Origin: Sipunculus nudus
Taxonomy: Eukaryota > Annelida > Sipuncula > Golfingiida > Sipunculidae
Assembly (NCBI GenBank): GCA_026874595.1
Contig: CM049317.1
Coordinates: 10,826,382-10,890,381, forward strand
Direction of reading: 5' to 3'
Length of the DNA stretch: 64,000 nt
Both the position numbers and the translations under genes were made by a program. The stretch's first letter is position 1. Each line of letters begins with the position of its first letter. Of the stretch, positions 38,386-48,643 are shown piece by piece. The notes under the pieces were generated by a model. The model worked only from the letters and a program-made list of their open reading frames with translations, did no database searches and was not told the origin of the DNA.

Positions 38386-39203
38386 CAGTGGCGTACCTAA
38401 GAGGGGGCGGCAGGGGCGGTCCGCCCGGGCTGCACTTTTTGGGGGGCAGCATTTCGGGGAATTAGTATAATGAAATGGCATGAGGAGCTCCTCGAAGAGA
38501 ACAAATTTGGGTTTTTTTCAAGATTGGTGAGAAAATCTTAACGTTTTGCGTTTTTTGGCTGTGTGTCCCATTTCAAGTATTTCAGGAATTATAAAGGGCA
38601 TGGGCCATGGAACCAACCAAATGATTTGCGAACGATCTCTATAGAAGCAAGCTAATAAAGAATAAATACAGCTCTGTTGTTATTTTTTATTAGATCAGCG
38701 GTCTTGCAAAGTAAGAACGCTTCGATAATCTGACCAGTCCTGCAAAGGCGTGTATTTCACGGCTGTCTATATACGTTTACAGATTTCCCTAGGGTTCACT
38801 AACCAGGGAAAAACCCTGCCAGAAGACCAATGGCCCCTGGTGGTGAGTTGGGGAAGTGTCTTCCTGAAAAGTTTATGAGGAATTCTGTTGCTCTTTCCTT
38901 GGAATATATAAAGAATTTCCACCCTTGAACTCCCCAAAATTCCATGATATTAAAAATTCCGTGAAGTTAGGGCGATCTTTTGATTTACATTGGCAATGGG
39001 ATGACTGCTCTTTAATGTGTGGCGAAGGAATTCCCTGCTAATTAATTCATCCATATAATTGCGTTGTTGTCAACTAAAAGCCTCTAACAAGGAAATTTAA
39101 CGTGATATGTTTCAATATGTTGTCAAGTTTTGTAATGTTTTGTTTTACGGGGCGATATTATTTAAGACCGCCCCGGGCGGCAATGAGGCTAGGTACGCCG
39201 CTG
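38386..39203. mobile_element. hAT-like non-autonomous element (CAGTGGCGTACCTA termini)
   Basis: The left end CAGTGGCGTACCTAAGA and the right end TAGGTACGCCGCTG are inverted copies; next inside, GGGGCGGTCCGCCCGGGC and GACCGCCCCGGGCGGC also pair. The CAGYGGCGTA start is common in animal hAT elements. Immediate flanks (ATCATAAC and CATGTAAC) share only four of eight bases, so a target duplication is not confirmed. No transposase frame is seen in about 820 bp. Confidence 0.7.
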
Positions 39204-39469
39204 CATGTAACACTTGTTCGCATTAAAATGCATCCCTCATTTCGAGGACTAGTATATCCAAGTGTTTTAAGGTCAAATTATTGTCTAAAATTATGTAATG
39301 TTTACCTGCAAGAAAACTTGTGGACCACCTGAGGCTTGGTAACCAACCTTTTAACAAAAATATGTTGTTGAGAATAAAGTTCATTGTTAAAAAAAAGTAG
39401 GATTTCAACTGACATTTTAGCCCCATGAGCCTGCATACCCTGAGAGAACCAACCATTCTTCAACTGCCT

Positions 39470-39645
39470 CTTGCCTTCACTGTCAAGTGGTAAAACGCTC
39501 CGCACTCTCCGCTGGCGACACGGGTTAGATCCATGGATCGTGCACCATCTGGACAATGGAGATTGTCTCGTATTAGTTCTGCTGAAAACACACCATCTGG
39601 ACCATGGAGATTGTCTCGTATTGGTTCTGCTGAAAACACACCTTT
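39470..39645 (+). mobile_element. SINE relative with an internal ~54-bp duplication
   Basis: TCAAGTGGTAAAACGCTCCG and CGCTGGCGACACGGGTTAGA match the tRNA-like head of the SINE 430 bp downstream. ACCATCTGGACMATGGAGAT then TGTCTCGTATTRGTTCTGCT occurs twice in tandem (39543 and 39591). Confidence 0.6.
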
Positions 39646-39898
39646 TAAAAATTGGCATATCATTAGTAATTGTCACCTACTGTGATGTCAACTTTAATTC
39701 TCAATTATCCAGTCTGTTGCGAATAATAATTTTAGTTATTTTATATTGTATTATCTGGTTCTCAATTCTTTTGTAAATTATCCTATAATGTATCTTAGTA
39801 TGAACAGTGTCTTATAGCTATTGTGATCCATTACAGTGAATTTGGCATTATAATATGCTTATATAATTATTAAAACTAGTGCAATCCATGTATAATTC

Positions 39899-40140
39899 GG
39901 GGCCTGGACAGCTGAGTGGTAAAACGGTCTGCCTTCCTCGCTGGCGACCCGGGTTCGATTCCCGTGCTGGTTATAAGAGTGGGTTGTAGTGGCCCGTTCA
40001 TGGTCGGTGGTTTTTTCCGGGTCCTCCGATTTCCTCCACCCTTACTGACTACTGAGCGCTAACATCCGAGCCAGGAGAGTGCCTCATATTAGTTATTATA
40101 ACTAGTTGTACAATCCATGTAAAATGCATAAAGTTTATAT
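39899..40140 (+). mobile_element. tRNA-derived SINE, complete-looking
   Basis: The head resembles a tRNA: an A box in AGCTGAGTGGTAAAACGG and a perfect B box GGTTCGATTCC (39952-39962). No acceptor stem closes it, so it is not a tRNA gene. The body has TTTTTTCCGGGTCCTCCGAT then TTCCTCCACCC, resembling the conserved central domain of widespread animal SINEs. The 3' end becomes AT-rich (TTTATATATTTAAAAC). Confidence 0.75.
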
Positions 40141-40289
40141 ATTTAAAACTTGAAATCAACATTTCAAGAAATGCAAGCCATCTGGGGGTTCCCTGCAGAG
40201 GTTAATTCGTGCATAAGTGTCTGTACATTAATAAATGTTCTTTGATTACCTTCCATATCCGGATAGATTCTTCATTGACTCCTTTCCGA

Positions 40290-41960
40290 AACGCCCTGAA
40301 ACTAAGGTCTGCTGTCGTCGTCGGCAGTGCTGCCTCCATAAACTACTCCAAGAGGCCAAAACTGTCGTCGTCGGCGTGTTTGGCGGGTGCTTCACGGAAG
40401 AAGCTACAGCCTTGCTGTCGTCGGCGTCGTCAGTGCTGCCGCCACAAACATCCCCAAGAAACAAGCACTGTCGTCGTCATTGTCACTGTCATTGGCAGAA
40501 GCTAAAGAGAAGGAGCTTTCCTCTTGCTGTCGTCATCATACTAAGCGCTGTCACTACAAACGGCATAATTGGCAGAAGCTTCAGGGAGGCAGCTTTGCTC
40601 TGACTATCGTAGTCGTCATCAGTGATGCCACCACAAACTTTTGTTGTCGGCAGTGCTGCCGCGACAAACTAATCCATAGCCACCACCGTCGTCGTCGGCG
40701 TCTCTTGCGGGCCCTACTGAAAGGAAGCTACAGTTTTGCCGTCGTCGTCGTTTTCGACAGTGTTGCCTTGACAAAATACTCCAAGAAACCAGCACTGTCG
40801 TCGTCGTTGTCCCTATTGCGGAAAGGAGAAGCGAAGGATTTGTTGTCGTCGGCAGTGCTGCCTCCACAACCACTTAAAGAGGCGAGCACTGTCGTCGTCA
40901 TCATCGTCATTTGCAAAAGATAAAGGGAGGGAGCTTTGCTCTGACTTTCCTATTCTTCGTCATCAGTGCTGTCACCATAGATTGTCGTCGTCGGCAGTGC
41001 TGAACCACAAACTACTCCAAAAGGCAAGCACTGTCCTTGTCATCGTCATTGGCAGAAACTAAAGGAAGGAAGCTTTGGTCTGACTTTCCTTTTCTTCGTC
41101 ATCAGTGCTGCCACCACAAACTGTCGTCGTCGGCAGTGCTGCGCCACAAACTACTCCAAGAGGCCAGCAATGTCGTCGTGGTTGTCATTGGCAGAAGCTA
41201 CAGGGAAGGAGCTTTGCTCTGACTCTTGTCGTCGCTTTCAGTGCTGCCTCCACAAACTACTTCAAGAGGCAAACACTGTTGTCGTCGGAGTCTCTGACGG
41301 GCGCTACTTGGAAGAAGCTTAGGTCTTGCTGCCGTTGTCGTCAGTATTGCCCTAAGGAGAAGCTTAGGTCTTGTTGTATTCGTTGGCAGTGCTGCCTCAA
41401 CAAACTACATTAAGAGGCCAGCACTGTCGTCGGCGTCTCTGACGGGCCCGACAGGGAGGAAGCTACAGTCATGCTGTCGTCGTTGTCGTCGTTAGTGCTG
41501 TCACCACAAGCATATAAAAGAAACAAGCACTGTCGTCTTCATCGTCATTGTCATTAGCAGAAGCTACAGGGAGGGAGCCTTGCTCTGACTGTCATCGTCG
41601 TCATCAGTGCTGTCACCACAAACTGTCGTTGTCGGCAGTGCTGCCACCATAAACTACTCCAAGAAGCCAGCGCGGTCGTTGTCGTCGTTATTGGTATAAG
41701 CTTGAGGGAGGAAGCTACAGTCTTGCTGTCGTCGTCGTCGGCAGTGCTTCGGCCACAAACATATCCAAGAATCAAGCACTGCCGATCGTCTTCATTGTCA
41801 TTGTTATTGGTAGAAGCTACAGAGAGGGAGCTTTGCTCTTACTTTTGTCGTCGTCGTCATTGCTGCCACCACAAGCTGTCGTCGTCGGCAGTGCTGCCGC
41901 AACAAACTACTCCAAGAAGCCAGCACTGTCGTTGTCATCACTGTCACCAGCGCTATTTAA
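40290..41960. repeat. GTC-rich complex tandem repeat (~1.7 kb)
   Basis: A shuffled set of modules repeats throughout: (GTC)n, GGCAGTGCTGCC with CACAAAC, TACTCCAAGAGGCCAGCACT, and GGCAGAAGCTACAGGGAGGG plus AGCTTTGCTCTGAC. GGCAGTGCTG recurs near 40323, 40649, 40851, 40993, 41132, 41385, 41633, 41740 and 41886. Long frames (up to 178 residues) open on both strands because of the trinucleotide base, with low-complexity V/S/A translations, and are not credible genes. Confidence 0.9.
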
Positions 41961-41999
41961 CACAATTGTTAGTATAGGCAGATGCATCTGAAAGAATGT

Positions 42000-42290
42000 G
42001 CATCCTGGACATTCCAAGAGTCGTGGATGCATCAGGGGAGTATGTCTTCTGTTGGTGATCCTCCGTGCCCCCTGCATCCATAGTGATAGAAAGGTTTATG
42101 TGGGATCAACACATATACATTTGTATGCTATTTATAAGGTTGGCAGGGGCTTGGAGGGTTCCATTTCCTGAGATTCCGTGCATGTTTTGTGAGTTATGTT
42201 GCATGTGAACAAACACACAAACACACTAACACACTAACACACTAACACACACAGGTACGAACGGGGATGAACGCACAACCTCCTGGCGGA
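42000..42290. repeat. Dispersed repeat end with ACACACTA run and CCTCC-GGAGG hairpin
   Basis: TTCCTGAGATTCCGTGCATG, an (ACACACTA) run (about 42210-42255) and CAACCTCCTGGCGGAGGCAA (hairpin CCTCC/GGAGG at 42279-42292) have the look of the 3' end of a widespread invertebrate repeat. The CCTGAGAT phrase is shared with the HINE-like cores. Confidence 0.5.
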
Positions 42291-42358
42291 GGCAATAAAT
42301 TCCTGTATAAAGCAGCAAATCTTTAAAGCTTTAGCAATGCTTATCTGAATCTGCAAGA

Positions 42359-42425
42359 CCAGGTTTGTCGACACTAGTTATACAGCAAACCAGCAACAGG
42401 GTAGCCAAGTTTACAGTGTAAGGGA
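42359..42425. repeat. Short dispersed repeat (CAGGTTTGTCGACACTAGTT), copy 1
   Basis: CAGGTTTGTCGACACTAGTT and CAGGGTAGCCAAGTTTACAG recur about 1.2 kb downstream at 43541-43610 with few changes. Confidence 0.7.
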
Positions 42426-42570
42426 TGATGTGATTGTCCATTGTAGTTACTACAGAATTACCTATTATATTTTCACACTAAGATATTATACAATATCATC
42501 TTCGATATATTTGATTACTTTTAAAAGCATACACTATGCTTCATTTGTTACTAATAGCCAGTCATGATAT

Positions 42571-42573
<3 letters not shown>

Positions 42574-42616
<43 letters not shown>
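42574..42616. repeat. (TA)n microsatellite
   Basis: A TA run of about 43 bp. Confidence 0.97.
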
Positions 42617-42619
<3 letters not shown>

Positions 42620-43210
42620 TATTCTCTTGTATCCCATTTGTGCAACTCTTAATTTATAACGTGCACGTTTGCAACGGATAGCTTAAAATATGCCTTTAGT
42701 TTTCATCCAGAGATGGATAAATTATTGTGTACACTTCACACGGTGTTTTTTTAATATTTAGAAATTAAAAATTGCCGAAAAGAAATCAAAAACTACTTAA
42801 GACGTTCCCAGAGAAAACAGAACCTGTTTATACCTTGATATACTGACAGAGGAAGCCTCCAGTTTGTTTAATATGCATGAGAGAAAGCATGTATGCCATG
42901 AGTATGTATAGAATGTTGTATACGTTCCAGCTGTTATGACTGTACACATTTAAGGGTGCAGATATTTGTTGTTTCAATGTAAATATATATAAATGTATGC
43001 AAACTCATGTTAAATGTATAAAGCATGCATACAATCTATCTCGCTTAATATTCAAAAGACAAAGAAGAGTTAAGTCGAAACTTCTTTCAGTAGGAAAAGG
43101 ATAATTTAATAGTTGAATGCTTTAAAGTGTTGAAATTTAAATTATCTAATGCTTTAAAGGGTCGATATTTTTCACATAAATTATGCAAATTTATTTATTT
43201 TCATTGAGAA

Positions 43211-43212
<2 letters not shown>

Positions 43213-43257
<45 letters not shown>

Positions 43258-43273
43258 TATATATATATATAAT
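43213..43273. repeat. (TA)n microsatellite
   Basis: A TA run interrupted once by AATT. Confidence 0.97.
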
Positions 43274-43476
43274 TCAAAATACAAACCTTTCTTCGTCATG
43301 AGATCAGAGACAATGATTGCAGAGCTGTTCCAACTGTTTAATCTAAATTATGGAAATTTATGCAGAATTATGCATGTGGATAATAAGACAAATAATAAGA
43401 CAACCACAGTATATGAAATAAATGGAGGTAACACTTGACTGACCTTTTTGACTGAGACCTGTAAAGCAGCATGTAT

Positions 43477-43477
<1 letters not shown>

Positions 43478-43540
<63 letters not shown>
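43478..43540. repeat. (TA)n microsatellite
   Basis: A TA run directly joined to the dispersed repeat at 43541. Confidence 0.97.
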
Positions 43541-43543
<3 letters not shown>

Positions 43544-43610
43544 GTTTGTGGAAACTAGTTACAGCAAGCCATGCAGGGTAGCCAGGTTTGGAGTGTTAGG
43601 CCAGGTTACT
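43541..43610. repeat. Short dispersed repeat, copy 2
   Basis: CAGGTTTGTGGAAACTAGTT and CAGGGTAGCCAGGTTTGGAG match the 42359 copy. This copy directly abuts a (TA)n run. Confidence 0.7.
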
Positions 43611-44352
43611 AAACTATAGTGGAGAGGCCCTATGACAGCCTTAAAATTTGGTCTTTAAAAATCACCGTCTATACACGACAGGTGTTTAAGACTTAAGACA
43701 GGGACCTTATCGCATCATAACATTTATCCTATACGACTCTCACTTTCAGTTAGCCAAGTATAGTGCAAAATTACTCTTCAATAAGCAGACAGTTATGACG
43801 ATTTCTCAAAGCATTACTCAGGTATTCTCTAGAGTGATAATTCTCAAAACCTTTTTGGACATATGCAGCCAGAGTGCATTATTTTAAAGGATCATTTGTA
43901 AATATGCTAATTTTTAATTTAAATCTTAGAAGGAAAGGTGGTTGTTAACTAGATATACAATAAAAAACTAGATGTGTCGGAACGGCACGAATGCCCCCGC
44001 CTGGGGCAAATTAGAAACATTTGTTAAATTTTGTAAATTTTTTTAAGTTCAGGAGGTGTTGTATGGTCAAAAGTAGGTCAACAAGGGCAAAATGCAAACT
44101 CGATCTGTAAAGGGTCATTATCAAGCAACACACCAAAAATCAGGCCAGTATCTGCAGGCATTTATGAAAAAAGTCCATATATGTGCATTTTTCATGAAAA
44201 TTTCTGTCTTTCATGAAATTTTCGATGTTCAGGATCTGTCATATGGTGAAAAATAGGTTAACTGGGACGAAACGCAAACTCGATCTGTAAGTGGTCATTA
44301 TGCGCCCACAGACCAAACATTAGGCCAGTATCTGTAAGCATTGCATTGCGAA

Positions 44353-45030
44353 ACTAGAATATTAGCAAAAGTTGATAATCATTTATAAATTTAAATTAGA
44401 GAGGTATATACCATGTTTCATAACAATCCACCAAATGCTTCCTGAGAAATAAGCTCCTAAGTTTTTTTCTATACTAAGCTCTGTGACCTTGAAAAGTAGG
44501 TCAAGAACAGCCATCTTTGAACTACAAGATTTTGTAAATATAATGCAATAGCACTGAAGAAATGAAGTTCCTGTGTTGAATACCTTTGGAGATATCCTGC
44601 ACAAAAGGCCAAAATTGAAAAAAATCCGATAAAATTTCATTAAAAAATCAGAAATTGCAGGTGGCGCCACCAAAATTGTGCAGCACATACAGACCATCAG
44701 TCCCAATGATCATAGTAAGTTTTGTGAAAATCCACACAATGGTTCCTGAGATATAAACTTCTGAGTGTTTTTCTATAATCAGCTCTAAAATGTAGAAAAA
44801 TGGGTCTAGGTCACCCATCTTCGAACTTGACCGAGATTTTATCGATATACATCTTCACTAATAAAATAAAATTCCAACAGTGAATCCTTTAAGAGATATC
44901 CCGCTCACAAGGTAAAAGTTAACAGACGCGGAACGGAAGGACGGACAGACACCGGACAGACAGATGGACGGACGGACAGACGGACAGCTTGGGTGACGAC
45001 AATAGCCCATCAGCCTATGAGCTAAGGGCT
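44353..45030 (-). mobile_element. Family D HINE-like element nested in family C
   Basis: It interrupts the C repeat exactly within an A-run. The left side of C ends GCATTGCGAAA and D begins CTAGAATATTAGC (on the minus strand this is an end ...GCTAATATTCTAG). D ends ...GAGCTAAGGGCT and C resumes with AAAAACGGCTGTACATGTG, the text expected after GCATTGCGAAA. Near its right end lie GGACGGACRGACGG-type repeats and an AGCCC...GGGCT inverted pair. Its interior has GGTGGCGCCACC at 44661 and the phrase AATGGTTCCTGAGATATAAA, both shared with family A. Confidence 0.6.
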
Positions 45031-45041
45031 AAAAACGGCTG

Positions 45042-46481
45042 TACATGTGTATTTGTCATGAAAATTTCTATTTTTCATGAATTTTTCTAAGTTTAGGAGC
45101 CGTAAAACGGTCAAAAGTAGGTCAACCGGGACGAAACGCGAACTCGATCTGTAACTGGTCATTATCTGCCAACACACGAAAAATCAGGCCAATATCTGCA
45201 GGCATTGCGAAAAAACGTCCGTACATGTGTATTTGTCATGAAAATTTCTATTTTTCATGATTTTTTTCTAAGTTTAGGAGCCGTAAAACTGTCAAAAGTA
45301 GGTCAACCGGGACGAAACGCGAACTCGATCTGTAAGTGGTCATTATCTGCTCACATACCAAAAATCAGGCCAATATCTGCAGGCACTGCGAAAAAAAGTC
45401 CGTACATGTGTATTTGTCATGAAAATTTCTATTTTTCATGAAATTTTCTAAGTTTAGGAGCCGTAAAACGGTCAAAAGTAGGTCAACCGGGACGAAACGC
45501 CAACTAAATCTGTAACTGGTCATTATCTGCCCACACACCAAAAATCAGGTCAATATCTGCAGGCATTGCGAAAAAAGTCCGTACATGTGTATTTGTCATG
45601 AAAATTTCTATTTTTCATGAAATTTTCTAAGTTTAGGAGCCGTAAAACGGTCAAAAGTAGGTCAACCGGGACGAAACGCAAACTCGATCTGTAACTGGTC
45701 ATTATCTGCCCACACACCAAAAATCAGGTCAATATCTGCAGGCATTGCGAAAAAAGTCCGTACATGTGTATTTGTCATGAAAATTTCTATTTTTCATGAA
45801 ATTTTCGAAGTTTAGGAGCCGTAAAACGGTCAAAAGTAGGTCAACCGGGACGAAACGCTAACTCGATCTGTAACTGGTCATTATCTGCCCACACACCAAA
45901 AATCAGGCCATTATCTGCAGGCATTGCGAAAACAGGTCCGTACATGTGTATTTGTCATGAAAATTTCTATTTTTCATGAAATTTTCTAAGTTTAGGAGCC
46001 GTAAAACGGTCAAAAGTAGGTCAACCGGGACGAAACGCAAACTCGATCTGTAACTGGTCATTATCTGCTCACATACCAAAAATCAGGCCAATATCTGCAG
46101 GCATTGCGAAAAAAGTCCGTACATGTGTATTTGTCATGAAAATTTCTATTTTTCATGAAATTTTCTAAGTTTAGGAGCCGTAAAACGGTCAAAAGTAGGT
46201 CAACCGGGACGAAACGCCAACTCGATCTGTAACTGGTCATTATCTGCCCACACACCAAAAATCAGGCCAATATCTGCAGGCACTGCGAAAAAAAGTCCGT
46301 ACATGTGTATTTGTCATGAAAATTTCTATTTTTCATGAAATTTTCTAAGTTTAGGAGCCGTAAAACGACGGTCAAAAGTAGGTCAACCGGGACAAAACGC
46401 GAACTCGATCTGTAACTGGTCATTATCTGCCCACACATAAAAAATCAGGCCAATATCTGCAGGCATTGCGAAAAAAAGTCC
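45042..46481. repeat. Eight near-identical ~180-bp tandem units
   Basis: The phrase TACATGTGTATTTGTCATG recurs at 45042, 45222, 45403, 45582, 45761, 45941, 46120 and 46300, so the period is 179-181 bp. Units differ at only a few positions. Because 180 is a multiple of three, open frames run through some units, but I see no sign of coding. Each unit contains TTTCATGAAAATTT palindromic segments and GGTCAACCGGGACGAAACGC. Confidence 0.97.
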
Positions 46482-46844
46482 GTACAACTGTTTGATTTCG
46501 GAATGACGGAATGACGGACATGGGTAAAACTATATGCCCCGGCCACTTTGTGGCGGGGGCATAAAAACAGCTTGAGATGAGAGATTGAGATATCATTTGA
46601 ACACGTAAAATTCTTGCCAGATTAGAGCTAAGGGACGTCTTTCTTTTAAAGTTCTTCTAATCTTAAAATCAAACCAACACAAAACTTTATTCTGACGATT
46701 CCAAATACTATATACAATTGACGATAAATGTTATTTGAATATATTTTATATAAAAGTTTCAGTAAACTCAGGTAATTTGACTGTTAGATGGGAGTCGGAC
46801 CGTTCGGTCTTGTTGAACATTCACCTGGTTTAAATACTGTGAAC

Positions 46845-47100
46845 CTACCTGTGTAATAGGCAGTCATCTGCACAGAGGCGGTAGGTCGTTAATATGACAG
46901 AGGCACTATTGATGGGGCAGAATACAGTACCCAGCAGGAATCCTGATTCCACCAGGGCCTCCTCACTCCATATAGCCTCGGGGACATCTTTCACACTACG
47001 TTTTGGCAGGAAATTTGAAAGCCACTGCGATGATGTCGTGTATATAAAGACGTTTATGCTGCACTTTATCTATGGCCTTTGAAAAGTCAAGTATGGCCAT
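46845..47100 (-). mobile_element. Decayed LINE reverse transcriptase fragment (Jockey/CR1/L2-like)
   Basis: Read on the minus strand from 47100, the sequence gives MAILDFSKAIDKVQHKRL, close to the LINE RT block A-x-LDF-x-KAFD-x-V-x-H. After a frameshift it gives ESGFLLGTVFCP, corresponding to the SG-x-P-x-G-T-V-L-G-P block, and then YRLCADDCLLHR, corresponding to the FADD catalytic block. An in-frame stop, at least one frameshift and missing sequence between the blocks (the intact domain is much longer) show it is dead. The block order matches the RT palm, which supports the call. The clade is inferred from these blocks only. Confidence 0.8.
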
Positions 47101-47918
47101 ACCGGTATACCAATTTGTCGCTTAGCATCAAAGGATGTAAAAAGTTTGTTTACTCTCACCGTTTATTAAGTGTATGAAATGTTCATTTTCTCAAGATTAA
47201 AAAATAAATAAACAGATGATAAGTTTAAAGTATTAATTTAAATGAGATCGGGGTCAGTGCATGCATGCATGATACATATGACATTATATATGTCGGTAAT
47301 TTTGAGAAGATGCAGTGATGCCAGTCCATACATTTTTTAAAAGTACATGAACCATACTTTTTTCATGCAAGACTTCTTTTTATACTTTTTCAGGGGGTTA
47401 TTCTTTTATATTTTTTTTTTTATTTTTTTTTTCTTAAATCGTAATCTTAAGTTTCCTGAACTGATTGCATTAGTGTGTCCATATTTCACAATCGTAAATA
47501 TATGTAATAGGCCTATATAATTTCGCTATTTGGTCTTGCTTTTTTTTCTTTTTAAATTCTTTTTCTTTAAATCCAGATCCACAGCACTGAATATGCCTGA
47601 AGTTACCTCTCACATAGCACATGATACATTTTCTTTATGCCAGTCTTACTGTCTTCTGGTTAATTGTCAAGTCAAGAGTGTCAGGTTTCCAAGAGATCTC
47701 AAATAAAGGACAATCAAGACAAAGAAAAAAATTTGGTCCCTTAATAAGACCCTTTCTTGGTTTTTCTTTTATGTAATTTTTTTAATATACGCATTTGTTT
47801 TAGTGCAATGAGTGACAGGAGTGGACAGTTGTGTGAGCAGCCGTAGGTTGTAATTGTATCGAGTACAACAGTATATCTTACATATGACAACCTATCAATT
47901 AACAGTCCTGTCAGTATA

Positions 47919-48357
47919 CTGTGGTTGCCTTTTTGTTCGCGAGGGTTTTAATTTCGCGATATTCGCGAATGGAAAATAATCGCGAAAATGAAACCCTCGG
48001 GAATAATTGGTCATTTGAGTATGTTCTTCTTGTTCATTGAAACCAATACTTGTATGTAAATAGTTTAGAACAGTGAGAAATTTAATAATTAATTTAATAA
48101 TTACATTCAAGCAGGTAAAGGGTAAACGTTCCCTTGAATTTGAACTACGCTACCTGTGCTGTGTGTATGGGACCATCGTTATATAAGTAGAATAGCACAA
48201 ACTCATGAATTATTCTCATTTTATAATACACACAGGTATGGCTTTACCTAAGATTTGATATAGTTTCTGAAGAAATCGCGAAAATGAAACCCTCGCGAAA
48301 CATTCAAAATTGAGAAATCGCGAAATTTCAGCCTCGCGAATATAAAGCCAACCACAG
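47919..48357. mobile_element. TA-flanked MITE with TIRs starting CTGTGGTTG, 287 bp upstream of the zinc transporter ATG
   Basis: The left end reads TA|CTGTGGTTGCCTTTTTGTTC and the right end, read inverted, TA|CTGTGGTTGGCTTTATATTC. Both continue into GCGAGG and TTTCGCGAT, giving inverted termini of about 40 bp with a TA target duplication. Length is 439 bp with no coding capacity. TA duplications and short size fit a Tc1/mariner-type MITE. CG dinucleotides (TCGCGA, CGCGAA) are unusually dense inside it. A degenerate relative lies near 29330-29400, sharing a CACGAAAATAAAACC-like segment. Confidence 0.75.
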
Positions 48358-48423
48358 TATCCCCTGTTTATACAGTTTTTTGTTGTTTTTATTTATTTAA
48401 TAATAAAAATATTCAAAAGGATA

Positions 48424-48426
<3 letters not shown>

Positions 48427-48456
<30 letters not shown>
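48427..48456. repeat. (ATT)n microsatellite
   Basis: About ten ATT units in a row, between the upstream MITE and the zinc transporter exon. Confidence 0.95.
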
Positions 48457-48489
48457 ACCGCCCGCTAGATGTCAGTATTCACGAACATT

Positions 48490-48643
48490 CATGTACATGT
48501 GTGCATTTTGAATATGGACTTAACACAAAATCCCAAAATTAAATTATATTTTTAACACCAGGTGGCGCGGTGTCACAGGAAAAGGGGGTGCAAACAAATG
48601 TCCAAAATGTCGTGTGCAAAATGCGATGGGATGAGTTCTAAAC
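48490..48643 (+). promoter_or_regulatory. 5' flank/5' UTR of the zinc transporter with MRE-like and CTCF/E-box-like motifs
   Basis: Two TGCACAC cores on the minus strand, at 48499-48505 and 48612-48618, match the metal-response-element core TGCRCNC bound by MTF-1, the known regulator of vertebrate ZnT and metallothionein genes. ACACCAGGTGGCGCGG (48556-48571) resembles a CTCF core with an embedded E-box. Short upstream ATGs follow at about 48619 and 48624 and would give only tiny uORFs. The motifs are seen; their function is inferred. A TGCRCNC match is expected by chance about once per kb. Confidence 0.3.

Larger units (their letters stand above)
43968..46563 (-). mobile_element. Family C Helentron/HINE-like element with a 180-bp tandem core (contains nested family D)
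   Basis: One subterminal repeat is ATGCCCCCGCC at 43991-44001 and its exact inverted partner GGCGGGGGCAT is at 46552-46562. Outside the first lies a 24-bp tail with a small imperfect hairpin (GTGTCGG/CCG..CAC) ending, on the minus strand, in ATCTAGTTTT. Inverted subterminal repeats with an extra hairpin tail on one side are the layout known for Helentrons and their non-autonomous derivatives. The core is about ten 180-bp units, two diverged (44005-44352) and eight very similar (45042-46481). No helicase, Rep or endonuclease reading frame is present. Confidence 0.65.

Noticed and set aside
39901-39973. True tRNA gene
   Set aside because: A and B boxes are good, but the acceptor stem does not close and a SINE body follows.
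40387-40923. 178-residue frame, the longest in the window
   Set aside because: It lies wholly in the GTC mosaic repeat, overlaps open frames in other phases and on the minus strand, and its low-complexity V/S/A text has no domain.
45205-45441. Open frames through the 180-bp array
   Set aside because: 180 is divisible by three, so an open unit stays open; no start context, domain or codon bias.
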